Below are positions 53,538 through 63,729 of a stretch of DNA of 64,000 nucleotides, one piece after another; the stretch's first letter is position 1, and every line of letters starts with the position of its first letter. Source of the stretch: Crossaster papposus (Eukaryota > Echinodermata > Asteroidea > Velatida > Solasteridae); the NCBI GenBank assembly GCA_037893245.1, contig JBAIAA010000607.1, forward strand, positions 62,001 through 126,000, written 5' to 3'. The position numbers and the translations under genes are program-made. Under the pieces are notes generated by a model. That model ran no database searches and was not told the origin of the DNA. It was given only the letters and a program-made list of their open reading frames with translations.

Positions 53538-55341
53538 AATACAATCTGTTATAAAAACCTGAAATTTCAGATTTTCTTTTATCCATTTGCATTGATGTAC
53601 TGGAAATGGCCCTACTGACCATAGAATTCTATAAACACTATAGGATGGTTCGAGCGATGCGTAGGAATGTATTAAAGACATTAGTTGTTGTTTTTTTAAA
53701 GGTAGAACGTAATTTTTGTTGTAGAAATAAAAATAAGAATCAATCTTGCAAAATATATAAATTATTTCATGGCACCCCTCTCACCACGTACGTGATATGC
53801 TTACCAGAAACAGTTGCGATTGGTCAGTGTATGTTGGAGACGGATTGGGAGCTTGAATCTCTGAGTCCGATTGGTTAATATTTAATAGCAGCATCATAAT
53901 ATTAATATTCAAGATCTAAACGGGCTGCATTATATTCCCCTCACGTCGCAAACAATGCAAAAGTTTGGCGATGTTCGCTAATTTGTTTGTGCATGTCCAA
54001 TCATGTAGTGGAAATTGTTTGCATTGTATTGTTGGTAAACGTTGACAATGTTCCCATGAGTGCTACGCAGCCCGGCCTGGTCTCTAAAAAAGATTTTCCT
54101 GATCTTTCTTAATTCTAATAAATTATAAGCTTTAAATTTGAATTGTTAAAATAAATATATTTTAAATTTCCAGTGCAACAATGTGTGGAAAGATTATCAC
54201 TATGTCGATCACTAGTATCGGTCAATCTTACTGGTACGTGGTATAGTACTCGCGGCTCCATATGTTTATGCAAAGCAACTCTTGAGCCATCCAATCCCAT
54301 GAGAATGTCGACAAGGTTTATTCGAAACAGAGGAGTTGGACCCAGTTTAGTCCTGTGTTATATTTGGAATATTATTTAAAAGGGGGAATGTAAAATTTGA
54401 ATTTTTGAAATAAACAACATACACAAATTAACAGTTTTAACACGTACACAAATTGATTTGCCAATTGTTAAAATCCAATATCGAGCTTGCAATCTTAGTT
54501 CTTACTATCTTAGTCTTACCTTAATATATCCTCTCCATGATGATGAAGACATCGGTGAAACAGAAACCGCTCAAGATAGATCAGATGAGCAATGCTTGGC
54601 CATGACATTCAAGCTTCCACCGCTAATTCATCAACCTAGCTGCTGTCATTTAACAAGAATTTTTTTTTTAGAAATTGGCAGACAGCTGATGTACGAATAT
54701 AATTTGCTTGCATCGGTGCGGCCGGCGCAGTGCAGTGAGGTTTGCACAGCGCCACCACATGGCCGCGCACGCAACCTGCTGTACTGTACACATAAAACTT
54801 GGTTTGTTTCTCCAAATAAATCATGGGTGAATAAATGTCAAACAGGCTAAAAAAATACCCAAAAAATGTGGGAGTAAGTATTAATTTAAACAGATACTCG
54901 CCTGTCTAATAAAAACCAAGAAGATTATTTACTGAGTTGTATTAAACATGTGAAAAGAGTTATTTTCTCAACCCGAAAACGTAACAATGTACCCCTACTT
55001 ATAAATGCAAAGCTTTTGGAATAATCTAGAAATGACCTTGATTTTAATTTAACACCAACTTGCCACGCATCGCTGAAAGAACTAACTTGTACCCAGGTAA
55101 GCCTTTGTGATAAAATCAATTTATTTATTACTGTGGGAAAGCGAAAATGTTTAGCATTTGTATCATTATTTTAAATCATACATAGATGTTGCAGAACTCT
55201 GGCCGAAAAAAAGACGTGGTGTCACCATAGAGCATAGTAGAGCAAGGAACATAGATATATAGAGCAAGGTGTCACATACCGCGGAAAACAGTTCAGCCTG
55301 AGTCTAGTTGTTTCCGACTGTTCGATAATAGTTTGTCGCGA
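53538..55341. other. Gene-free stretch upstream of pcmt1
   Basis: No exon supported; frames at 54,458-54,850 and 54,173-54,379 show no domain content. This is the 5' flank of pcmt1. Confidence 0.35.
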
Positions 55342-55357
55342 TAGCGCCCTCTCGCGG
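55342..55357 (-). promoter_or_regulatory. CTCF-like motif near the pcmt1 promoter
   Basis: The minus strand reads CCGCGAGAGGGCGCTA, matching the bilaterian CTCF core (AG-purine-G/T-GGCGC) at every core position and 13 of 16 positions of the vertebrate-type CCACCAGGGGGCGCTA. One sequence match is weak evidence of binding. Confidence 0.35.
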
Positions 55358-55368
55358 GGACACCGCCC

Positions 55369-55396
55369 TTGCGCTTGCGCTTGCGCTTGCGCTTAC
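55369..55396 (+). repeat. (TTGCGC)n short tandem repeat
   Basis: About four and a half TTGCGC units lying between the CTCF-like site and the first possible exon of pcmt1. Confidence 0.8.
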
Positions 55397-55677
55397 GCAT
55401 GGTAGACCATTATGGAGGTAGGTAGACGTATTTGTCAAAATAGGAATGATAGGTTGCGATACATACAGATTGTATTTGTCCAATTATTTAGTGTCTAAGT
55501 GAATCGGTAGAAGTATTTTTAGAAATTAAAATAATTGTTTGTCTCCTATTCTTTGAACTTCTCCTTCCCAACAGCATGATAAATTGCGGCACCACCCCCG
55601 CAACTGGGCGATTCTATTTAGCTGCCGTGACCTTTTTCTTCTTGTATTCAATGGGGGCGCCATTTTCACGGTCCGCA

Positions 55678-55732
55678 ATGGCGTGGCGATCCAGCGGTTC
55701 GACACACGAAGAGCTTGTTTACAAGCTCAAAC
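55678..55732 (+). CDS. pcmt1: pcmt1 coding exon 1
   Basis: Encodes residues 1-18 plus the first base of codon 19 (C|AA, Gln). Donor is AAAC-GTGAGT. Upstream the frame stays open to 55,576, where ATG follows a pyrimidine-rich tract ending in CAG (acceptor-like, AG at 55,573-55,574). A matching donor ATGGAG-GTAGGT lies at 55,415-55,421, so a 157-bp intron (55,418-55,574) in the 5' leader is possible. Confidence 0.93.
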
Positions 55733-58700
55733 GTGAGTTAAATTCTGTGCAAATTTAGGATAATATTGTCGCTTGGATGATACAGAGTACAATGTGAATG
55801 TTCAGGTTATACTTAAGTTATAGCTCCCTTTCCAATGTTAACATGCAGTGAATGATACATGACTTAAGTTTCCCCCTACTGCCCTACGTCAGCCTACCGG
55901 CTACTTCAACCGTGTCCGAAACGAGTGACTAGAGCTAGTAGTACTAGGCGCTAAGGTAGATAGAATTCGGACGCGGCTACGGTAGAGTCTAGGGCTAGTT
56001 ATTGCGCCCCCAAGCGATGCTTGAATTAGTTAGTGTTTGCAAAATTTATACAATGTAAGAATTTACAACAGTTATCGTCTGCTAGATGTTACGTAATGTT
56101 TGTTTACAGCCAGTCGAAATACCTGATGATTATTGACGTATTTGTCGATCTGTAATTAGTTTCAATTCGAGCGATTCACAATACCTAGAAGCTGCCGTTG
56201 GAGGCGCAAATCCTGCTATACCCGTAGTGCATCATGGGAGAAAGTCGGCATCAGTTTGAAAAACGGTATTCATTTTGCATGAACTCATCAGTTTTTACGT
56301 CTTTTTGGACGCGCACGATTAAAGTTCCAATTTTTTTCTGCAAATAACAATGTTTTAATCAACGACGCTTCCGGATACATTTATGTTTGTGTTGTACCTC
56401 GCGTGAACAATGAAGAATAGATATTTCACTACAGTATGATATACGGAAGAAGTCGACCGTAAAGTTTAAAAGTGGCTCTTTTGAGTCAAACGCTTGGTGG
56501 CGCACTGCATTGTGAATCGCCCGAATTCAATGCACTATCATTGAAAAATAAACGAAACTTTGCTCCAAAATTAACGTTAGTGCTGCCGCCATTTTGTTTT
56601 GCCTGAGCTAGACAACTTCTTTTATGGCTAGATTTGTGTGACGTTGTAGCCGTAGCTGTAACTCTTGACGGCATTTCGGACAGCGCTACAAAATGGCCGC
56701 CGTAGACAATAGACCTAGCCATAGCTCTAGACACCTGTTTCGGACACGGCCTTATTACTTACCATACCACAAATTATAATACAACTAGGCATGCCGGGTC
56801 GGGCCGGAGATATTTTTTGTTCCATTACGCGCTAGGGTTTGTTAGTTATACATGTAGGTCAGGTTCTCGGACTTTATTTCCTTTGAAAAAGTATATCCTT
56901 CAAACCACAAATTAGTAAAAAATGACCTGTTGCAAATGACCTACAAAGTAACTGACATAACAAACCTTTTGAAAAAATATCTAAAAAAACAAAACGGTGA
57001 GATTCGATTTTGCGCTTATAAATAATAATCAATGTCCAGTATCTACTACAGTACAGCAGTGTCTCAATCAGTTGCGTGGTTTTATTAATAATAAAATTGC
57101 GTATAAATTGCGCTCCAGCATTATTCTATTATATAGCTCGTTATTGGTAACGCTGTCGCTATTCTTACGTGACCGTAACCCTACGTACTTTTTCTATTCT
57201 TACGTGATTTAACTGGTTCCTGACACAGACAAGGGAAACTCAATACGCGCGGAACGTATGAAGACCACCCAGGAAATTTGTTTTGTCAATAGTCGATGTT
57301 AAATTGTGGTATTTAGTCCAAAATTCACTTTTTTTTACCATAATATGTAATTATTCAAACGATTCCTTGATTGAATTTAGATTTTTGTGCAAACATAGTG
57401 AAAAATTCACATTACATTTCATTTGTATTCAAATTTTGACATTTTTCATAAAAAAATAGCTGTGACTTTGCCGTGAACAAAAAAAGCGAATTATAAAACT
57501 AACAACGGCAATAGCTAAGTTTGTAGTAAGTGTTCAGTAGGTAATACATGTATTATAGGAATAGGTTATTATTGTATGTATGCGTAATTGCAATGTGTAA
57601 TAAGTTAATTCCATTGTTTTTTGGTATTATTTCAGTACGTAACCTTTTTTTATTAACTAAAATTATTGGTTAATAATCTCATCTAGATCTATAGGGTCTT
57701 ATAGAAAAAGGTATAAAAGTTGTGTATACGAAAAACTAGGGACTGTATACGAAAAACTAGGGACTGTATACAATTAACTAGGGACTGCGCATGCGCTACC
57801 GGAACTCATGTAAGAATAGAAAAAGTACGTAGGATTACGGTCACGTAAGAATAGCCACGGTGTATTGGTAATGGTATGTTAAAAAAAGTCACGGCGGGGC
57901 CAAGTAATAACATGATTAAAGTGGCAAAAATAGCCTACCTTTTGCAGTTATTCAAAAAGTAACGAGTTAAAATACTGTTAAAAAGCTTACTTGTAAAGGT
58001 ATTTTTAATTTTTTTTTCACAACCCAGTCCCATTAGCTACAGGTCAAACATGATTCTAAACTCCATGTGAAATTATTCCGTCTTTTTGAAGAAAATAACA
58101 AAAGAATGCCATTTCCAAATGTGCATCTCAGATATGCACATTTGGAAGTTTTCGCAAATAGTGCATGCAAGTGTTGGAACAACATGTCCCACTGTTGGTC
58201 TGTTCAGTGCGTGATACGCGCGTAGCTGCAATCTGCTGGCTGAGAACATGCCCATAACGTGATTGTGGTTGCAATTTAAATTGTGACTTGGCTAATTTTA
58301 AATTGAAATCAAAGTCTTAGAATATTGTTTTCTCAGATTTTGCAGCATTCACACACAGACCTAAAAACATCATTTTGTTTGTCAAGCACCTTTCTTTATA
58401 TTTTGAGCATTTTAAATGGCTGCTTCAAACGATAAAAATGCACAACTGACAAATGGTATATTGTCTCTTTAACCCTAACCCCCTAGGCTCTCGCACTAGG
58501 AAGCATACCAAACCTAACAAACTTCAACAGCTCACACATGTTCAGTAATTTTTGGTACACTGTACTGAACCTAACAGTACTAAACCTGCCAAACTCCAAC
58601 AGTTGAAGTTGTATTGACTTGGAACAGTGATAACTGGCCAGAGGTATTATGTGTTTTAGTGGGGACACACATACAAGGTGTAAGTGTACATACACTTACA

Positions 58701-61700
58701 GTTGACCAGGAACTGTGCCGTGACAATGTGGGTCACTCACGTATAAATGCCTGTGCATTCTCAAAAGTCTCAAGTCTCATGCCTTTCTGTCCTGAACCTC
58801 ACAGAATTCAACAGGGTCTCCCTGGCCTGGGCCTTTGGTACTGAGTCAAACAAAGTCTAACAACAAGTTGTTACGGTTTGGTACCAAACCTGCCAAAACC
58901 TAGCGAAAGCTGCAGTTGGAGTTTGGTGGGTTTGGGGTAGTTAGGGTTAACCAGTTCGCGCCGGATGACGTATATAAACGCAATGTTTTTTCCAAATTCA
59001 AAACGGATGATGCAAACACGCCAAGTTCAAGTTTGGAAATGTCTGTCAGCAGCGAGCAAGGCCGGAAATGCGTGTGTGCTTCCCGGCACACATTTCGGAT
59101 CGAGTTTCGTTAAAAATAATCCCGCCCCTCGGCTCGGTGATGTTAAAATAATCCCGGCGCGAACTGGTTTATGTTAAGTTCTGTGGCCCCCACCCATGCT
59201 GCATGCTGCACTACATAGGGTCATTGAGAGACGTGGAATTTATACATTTAAACAAAAATGCGTGCTGAATTACCATCAGATGAGCTGTTTTCCAAACCAA
59301 AGCTTCGTCTTCGTCCTGGGCTTCATTCATGCAATTTAGCAATGGCCTGGAGCCGACAACGAAGCTAAAACCAGGGGTTTGGAAAATGGCCATGGCGCCC
59401 GACCGCAATTGTTTTTCCCGTACTATATGCGAGCTATAGAATGATGTTGAAGGGTGCTTTACACGCATATGACACGATCAAGCCAAATCGTGGTCGTGGT
59501 CTGCCAAAAGTATAAGCGCCATTATCATTTGAGAGCGCCGGACGACAACTATGAGTGTAAAATTTAATGGCTAAGATGACCCATATACTCATCTTTAGGT
59601 TCACTGTTCTTATTACTATTCCACTGAACCCCCCCCCCCCCCCCCCCCCCCCCCCCAACACACACACACTTACACACAGTCATGTATAGACCGGCAATCG
59701 TGGACGGGGCATTGTCCGACTGTCTTCCCTCTTTTGTTTATACTCTAACGTTTTCGGATGATCGCCATAGGATTTGTACACGAGAAAAGATCGTGAACGT
59801 TGTCAATCGTGGAGACGTGGACCCATTGTTTGACTCCCAATTCTTTTGTCCAACGACCACGATTGCTGGTCAATACAAACGCACACACACAGTTATGTTT
59901 TGACCGGCAATCGTGGACGGGGCATTGTCCGACCGTCTTCCCTCTTTTGTTTATACTCTAACGTTTTCGGATGATCACCATAGGATTTGTACACGAGAAA
60001 AGATCGTGGACGTTGTGTCAATCGTGGACCCATTGTTTGACTCCCAATTCTTTTGTCCTACGACCACGATTGCCGGTCAATACAAACGCACACACACACA
60101 GTCGTGAACCACATAACGACCGAGGATCGATATTGTGTTTTCCTTTACTATACCCTAACCCCATTACTTAGCGCTTGCCCCAACGATCGAGGACCGAATT
60201 CGGACAAGCAAATCGTCCTTCGAGGATCCTTTGTTCCCTTTGTTCTCTTGTTTTCTCTTTTGTGTTTCGATCCTCGATCGTAATACGATACAAGAACACA
60301 CATGTTTATTTTTGGCATGGTGCACTCGTACGGCTAGCGGCTAGTGGCTTAAAGTAAAAAGTAGACTGATCAGGTTGCAGGAGGCTCGATAAACACACCG
60401 TGCACGAAGTGAGCAATGTATTGAGAGCTTAGTTAAAGCGTAGTGAGAACGACTTGGATGCTCTCACTAGGGTCGCAGGGATGAGTGTAATAAGCGTGTC
60501 TAGAGTAAGTTGAGATGGGTTTGACACGTTGTCATGGAAAATAAGGCACGTTTAACCCTTCTTAATCTTTGTAAATTCGTTCTTGAGACGCATCCTAAGT
60601 AAGGACGAGTTACTCTTTCTAACTTGAGATAAGATGCGTTCTAATGCTTTGTGAAATTGGCCCCAGATCCCATAGCTTTTTTTCCTCAAAAAGGTTTCTT
60701 AGTCGTTTGCAACCTTAATTTACCAATAATTTAAATTTTATTTTCTTTACTTTGCAGAACATGGCATAATAAAATCAGAGAGTGTCCTCGATGCTTTGAA
60801 ACAGGTCGACAGAAAAAATTACAGCAAGAGCAAGTCTGACCCCTATGCAGACTCGCCCCAGGGAATAGGTGAGTAGGAAGCTTTTCTCCCAAGTGTTATA
60901 TGTGACCTGCTGCATATACTTGGCACCAAGTCTGATCCCTGGCCAGATCCCGGGCCCGATTCCGGGCCCGGTATCCCAGGCCCGATCCCAGGCCCGATCC
61001 CAGGCCCAATCCCAAGTCAAATTCTTTTATATTATGTCAAATCAATTAGTGGCCACACCAGTAAAACATACAGATGTTAAGAAATTCCTGAGTTGTCACA
61101 GTTGGTTCAAAGACCTTGAGACTTGTCTGAAGAATGAATGACCTGTGATTGACTCATTGATGACCTGTGATTTTTTTGTGAGAACTGTGTCATGATTTTA
61201 CACCTGTTACCATAGTTAACCTGTGTTGTCTTGTGATGTTTATTCTGCAGGTTATGCTGTCACTATTAGTGCACCTCATATGGTGAGTATGTTTTTTTGA
61301 CATCCATTGTGTCTACGTAAATATCCCAACCATACATTGTATGTGCAGAACTCCTTTAAAATACACCAAAAAGTAATACAATTTTAAGGCATTTTGGTTT
61401 CTCCGACACCTATATTTTCAGATCTGATCGATTGAAAAGATTGTTTTGATCCCTAAATAAATTTAAAACAGGTGTTGTCATTCTCTTACCATAGCAATGA
61501 TGAAGCACTACAAATGTACCATTGTAAATCCTCATTTCTTTTCAAAGACATTTTGAATATAACTGAGAAAAAGCAAATTTCCCAAAATTGTAAAAGACCA
61601 ATGCATTACACTACAGAGTTGTGCCATATATCAAATGAAAGCTTATTTCCTGCTTTTTCTGACCAACTGTAAAATTGGAAAAAAACTAATTTTTAACACA

Positions 61701-63348
61701 TCAGACTCATTTTTGTAGAGTGGGTCACATATAGGAATTTTGAAGTACATGTATTGTGGAATATATAATCTTTTAGAGTTAATGCGTGCTCCATTGAGTT
61801 CCTGTCCAAATTGATGATTTAATTTAAAGTTAATGGGCCAAATTCATAAACGGTGACGATCACCGGATTATATATTTTAGTCACGTACAACTATTGTACA
61901 GTGGCTAAAACAGAGAAGTGTGCGTGTGGATAAACTCCTGTGATCATCGCAATTCAGTAAGAAAATAATCGGCTGTTTATCCAGCCGTGTACAAGTTCCT
62001 GCTTAGCCGATGTTTAGTGGTCTAGTCGCACATCATTCTGTTCACAGCGTAATACGTAATATGTTAAGTAAAAGGGCATACATGTATCTATCTTCGAAAA
62101 CGCGCATATCGCTTTGCTTTGCTGATCAGCTCAGTTGACACTAGTGCGAGGGTTGCCATGTCGAAAAAAAACGCACTGATAATTTTACTCATGACCAGAA
62201 AATGGGTCTCATTGAGTGTGTAAAAAGTAGGAAAACAGTTCTTCCTGTGCTATTTCAATGATACGCAGCAGATCCATGGCCAGACGTCTGTCCCACAAGC
62301 AAGCCAACAGAAAAATGGTAACTTTTACATGAGATAAACAAGCCCCATGGGACGATTAACATTTCTGTTGTTACTTAGACACATGTCACTAACCATGTAC
62401 GTTTGATAAACAGCAGCTGATCAAAGCACTCTCTTCATGAATTCGGGCCTATATTTTGTACACTCGATCATCACCTGTTTATACATAGTTTAGCCTAGTT
62501 AATAGTGATCAAGGGAAAATCACCGTTTATGAATTTGGCCCAATGTGTCCGTGTTTGATATAAATTTTGAATCTTAAAAGTGGTTTTTATCATTTATTAA
62601 ATTGCGCGCTCCAGCTCAGAAAGTTTTGAGCGAAAGGTCATAAATATTCATATATGCTAATTTAGGTCATTGATAGGTACACAGATTGCAGGTCGATCAG
62701 CGCTGCGAGTATTGCACAGGTTGGTTAAGCGTTATCGTATACATACCATTCCATGGGACACACCATTTGCAGATGTCAAACAAAATTACTACCAAAATAT
62801 TAAGAAATATCTTACTTATTTGAAAGTAAATAACGATTGTAGGCATTCAGCAAAATTATTGCTCTAGATATCCTGTAATTGTTCCAACAAATTAAATTTT
62901 AGATAAGAAAAATCATGATCGCCGGACGGTGATCGCGAAAAAAACAAGGACAACATAAAAACCACAGTCTAACGCCGATTGAAAACAAACGCCGTTCTCA
63001 GCATCCACGTTTGTAAAACTTCTGACAGGCCAGTTAAACGATATTTACTATAAAATACAACCCCCAAATCCACCCATTTGTGATCTTTCAAGCAATTACC
63101 AATGGTGTATTCTATATAAGTTTAGAGGTCCAATACATATCTTTAAAGGCCTAACTGACAGTTTTTGGAAAGTCATCATTATATAACATACAAAAATGTC
63201 TAGAAGTGAAGGTACATACGTGTTTCATTCTGTCTGTAACTAGCATGCCCATGCCCTCGAGCTCTTGAAGGATCATCTTACAGAGGGCAAGACTGCGTTA
63301 GATGTTGGCTCAGGTAGCGGCTATCTTACAGCATGCATGGGAATCATG
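55678..63348 (+). CDS. pcmt1: Protein-L-isoaspartate O-methyltransferase, N-terminal 101 residues (join of four exons, 3' part outside window)
   Basis: PIMT uses S-adenosylmethionine to methylate L-isoaspartyl residues in damaged proteins, starting their repair in the cytosol. Join 55,678-55,732, 60,758-60,868, 61,251-61,282, 63,244-63,348. The product starts [20 protein letters not shown], then [40 protein letters not shown] and [20 protein letters not shown]. The family-typical parts are MAW(K/R)S at the start, NGIIK/HGIIK, DSPQ-IG, the substrate-pocket motif ISAPHMHA (residues 61-68) and SAM motif I LDVGSGSG (85-92). Compared with the 227-residue vertebrate enzyme there is a two-residue insertion before DPYADSPQ. 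All introns are GT-AG with matching phases (1, 1, 0). Intron 1 is 5,025 bp, intron 2 is 382 bp, intron 3 is 1,961 bp. The start was chosen by family alignment; in-frame ATGs also exist at 55,651 and 55,576. Very confident. Confidence 0.96.
57170..57850. mobile_element. Putative foldback/TIR element in pcmt1 intron 1
   Basis: TTCTTACGTGACCGTAACCC and TACGTACTTTTTCTATTCTT at 57,157-57,202 recur inverted as AAGAATAGAAAAAGTACGTA, then GGATTACGGTCACGTAAGAA, at 57,812-57,851. About 690 bp between outer ends; interior AT-rich. Boundaries approximate. Confidence 0.55.
58469..58946. mobile_element. Family S element, copy at 58.5 kb (CCAAACCT type)
   Basis: Begins TTAACCCTAACCCCCTAGG and ends GGGTAGTTAGGGTTAA. 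Inside are degenerate units such as CCAAACCTAACAAACTTCAA and AAACCTGCCAAACTCCAACAG. The end shares TTAA with the next element. Confidence 0.55.
58947..59170. mobile_element. Family T MITE in pcmt1 intron 1
   Basis: TTAACCAGTTCGCGCCGGAT on the left and CCGGCGCGAACTGGTT on the right are almost perfectly inverted. Interior matches the 49.8-kb copy (CACGCCAAGTTCAAG, GTCAGCAGCGAGCAAGGCCG). Confidence 0.85.
59629..59656 (+). repeat. Homopolymer C28 followed by (CA)n
   Basis: Twenty-eight C, then AACACACACACACTTACACACA. Confidence 0.9.
59689..60078. repeat. Tandem pair of inverted-repeat units (213-bp period)
   Basis: Unit 1 (59,689-59,871) and unit 2 (59,902-60,078) are about 95% alike by eye. 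Each starts GACCGGCAATCGTGG and ends with the inverse CCACGATTGC(C/T)GGTC, so each unit is itself a 15-bp TIR element, joined by (CA)n linkers. Confidence 0.85.
60114..60293 (+). mobile_element. Family D foldback, copy 2
   Basis: Left TAACGACCGAGGATCG, right CGATCCTCGATCGTAA; interior includes AACGATCGAGGACCG, CGTCCTTCGAGGATCC and TTTGTTCTCTTGTTTTCTC. Reverse-complement match to 48,004-48,160. Confidence 0.7.
60294..60757. other. pcmt1 intron 1, right end
   Basis: No element with two ends. AATGCTTTGTGAAATTGGCCCC near 60,642 resembles one end of the GGGCCAAATTCATAAAC element in intron 3. Confidence 0.4.
60758..60868 (+). CDS. pcmt1: pcmt1 coding exon 2
   Basis: 111 nt; residues 19-56 counting both split codons. 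Acceptor TTTACTTTGCAG, donor AATAG-GTGAGT. Encodes [20 protein letters not shown] through [11 protein letters not shown]. Phase 1 at both ends. Confidence 0.95.
60939..61017 (+). repeat. GATCCC(A/G)GGCCC minisatellite in pcmt1 intron 2
   Basis: Six to seven 11-12 bp units such as GATCCCAGGCCC, with CCGATTCCGGGCCC variants at the left. Translates to runs of PGPIPG in one frame by chance. Confidence 0.85.
61251..61282 (+). CDS. pcmt1: pcmt1 coding exon 3
   Basis: 32-nt microexon-like exon; acceptor TTTATTCTGCAG, donor CATATG-GTGAGT. Encodes the end of Gly56 and [10 protein letters not shown], including the conserved substrate-binding SAPHM. Too short for frame-based gene finding. Confidence 0.95.
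61835..62541. mobile_element. 707-bp TIR element in pcmt1 intron 3
   Basis: GGGCCAAATTCATAAACGGTGA and its perfect inverse bound the element, and GATCAC/GTGATC lies just inside. AAT flanks both ends (61,832-61,834; 62,542-62,544), a possible 3-bp target duplication. No transposase frame. Confidence 0.85.
62755..63113 (+). mobile_element. Family A MITE, copy 16, in pcmt1 intron 3
   Basis: Near complete (GACACACCATTTGCAGATGT to CAATTACCAATGGTGTATTC), central hairpin GATCGCCGGACGGTGATC; TTAA ends eroded. Ends 130 bp before exon 4. Confidence 0.85.
63244..63348 (+). CDS. pcmt1: pcmt1 coding exon 4
   Basis: 105 nt, residues 67-101: [20 protein letters not shown] then [15 protein letters not shown]. 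Acceptor TGTCTGTAACTAG, donor ATCATG-GTAGGT. Ends just after SAM motif I. A family A MITE ends about 130 bp upstream of the acceptor. The frame remains open about 100 codons into intron 4, through a family S repeat. Confidence 0.95.
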
Positions 63349-63370
63349 GTAGGTCAGTTTTTATTCTGTG

Positions 63371-63729
63371 TTAACCCTGACCCCCCTGTTTCTCAGGCCT
63401 TGCCTGCTAAATCCAACAGAGTCCAGCTTAACTCCTATATGACTTTTACTGCTCAATCCAACACAGTCCAACTCACCAATTTGTTGGGTACCAAAATGGC
63501 TTGCCTGCTAAATCCAACAGGATTCAATTGTGTCTTATTTTGCATGTTTGCCGTTAGATCCAACAGAGTCCAACTTGGTGTTGTTAGACAAGTACTAAAC
63601 CATGGTATCCCAACAGAATACGATTCTGAATGTGCTCCAGGATATATCAAATGACTTGCCTGCTCATTCCAACAGGTTTCAACAGAAATGTCAACTGGTT
63701 GGATCCTGTTGGATTCAGGAGAGTTAACT
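63371..63729. mobile_element. Family S element in pcmt1 intron 4 (CCAACAG type)
   Basis: Starts TTAACCCTGACCCCCCTG and ends AGGAGAGTTAACT. At least six AAATCCAACAG(A/G)(G)TCCAACT-like units, and GGCCTTGCCTGCTAAATCC shared with the 28.0-kb copy. Confidence 0.6.

Larger units (their letters stand above)
55733..58946 (+). other. pcmt1 intron 1, left part
   Basis: No gene seen. Contains duplicated GAAAAACTAGGGACTGTATAC words at 57,728-57,785, and inverted TAATCCTACGTACTTTTTCTA / TACGTACTTTTTCTATTCTT segments (57,177 and 57,812) typical of a foldback. A family S element starts at 58,469. Confidence 0.5.
61283..63243 (+). other. pcmt1 intron 3
   Basis: Holds the 707-bp TIR element and a family A MITE listed below; the rest is AT-rich with no further exon seen. 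Confidence 0.6.

Noticed and set aside
60898-61735. Mariner-like element with TATGTGACC ends spanning pcmt1 exon 3
   Set aside because: ATATGTGACCTGCTG and GTGGGTCACATATA look inverted, but the interval contains a conserved coding exon and the match does not extend beyond the termini; these are probably unrelated solo ends.
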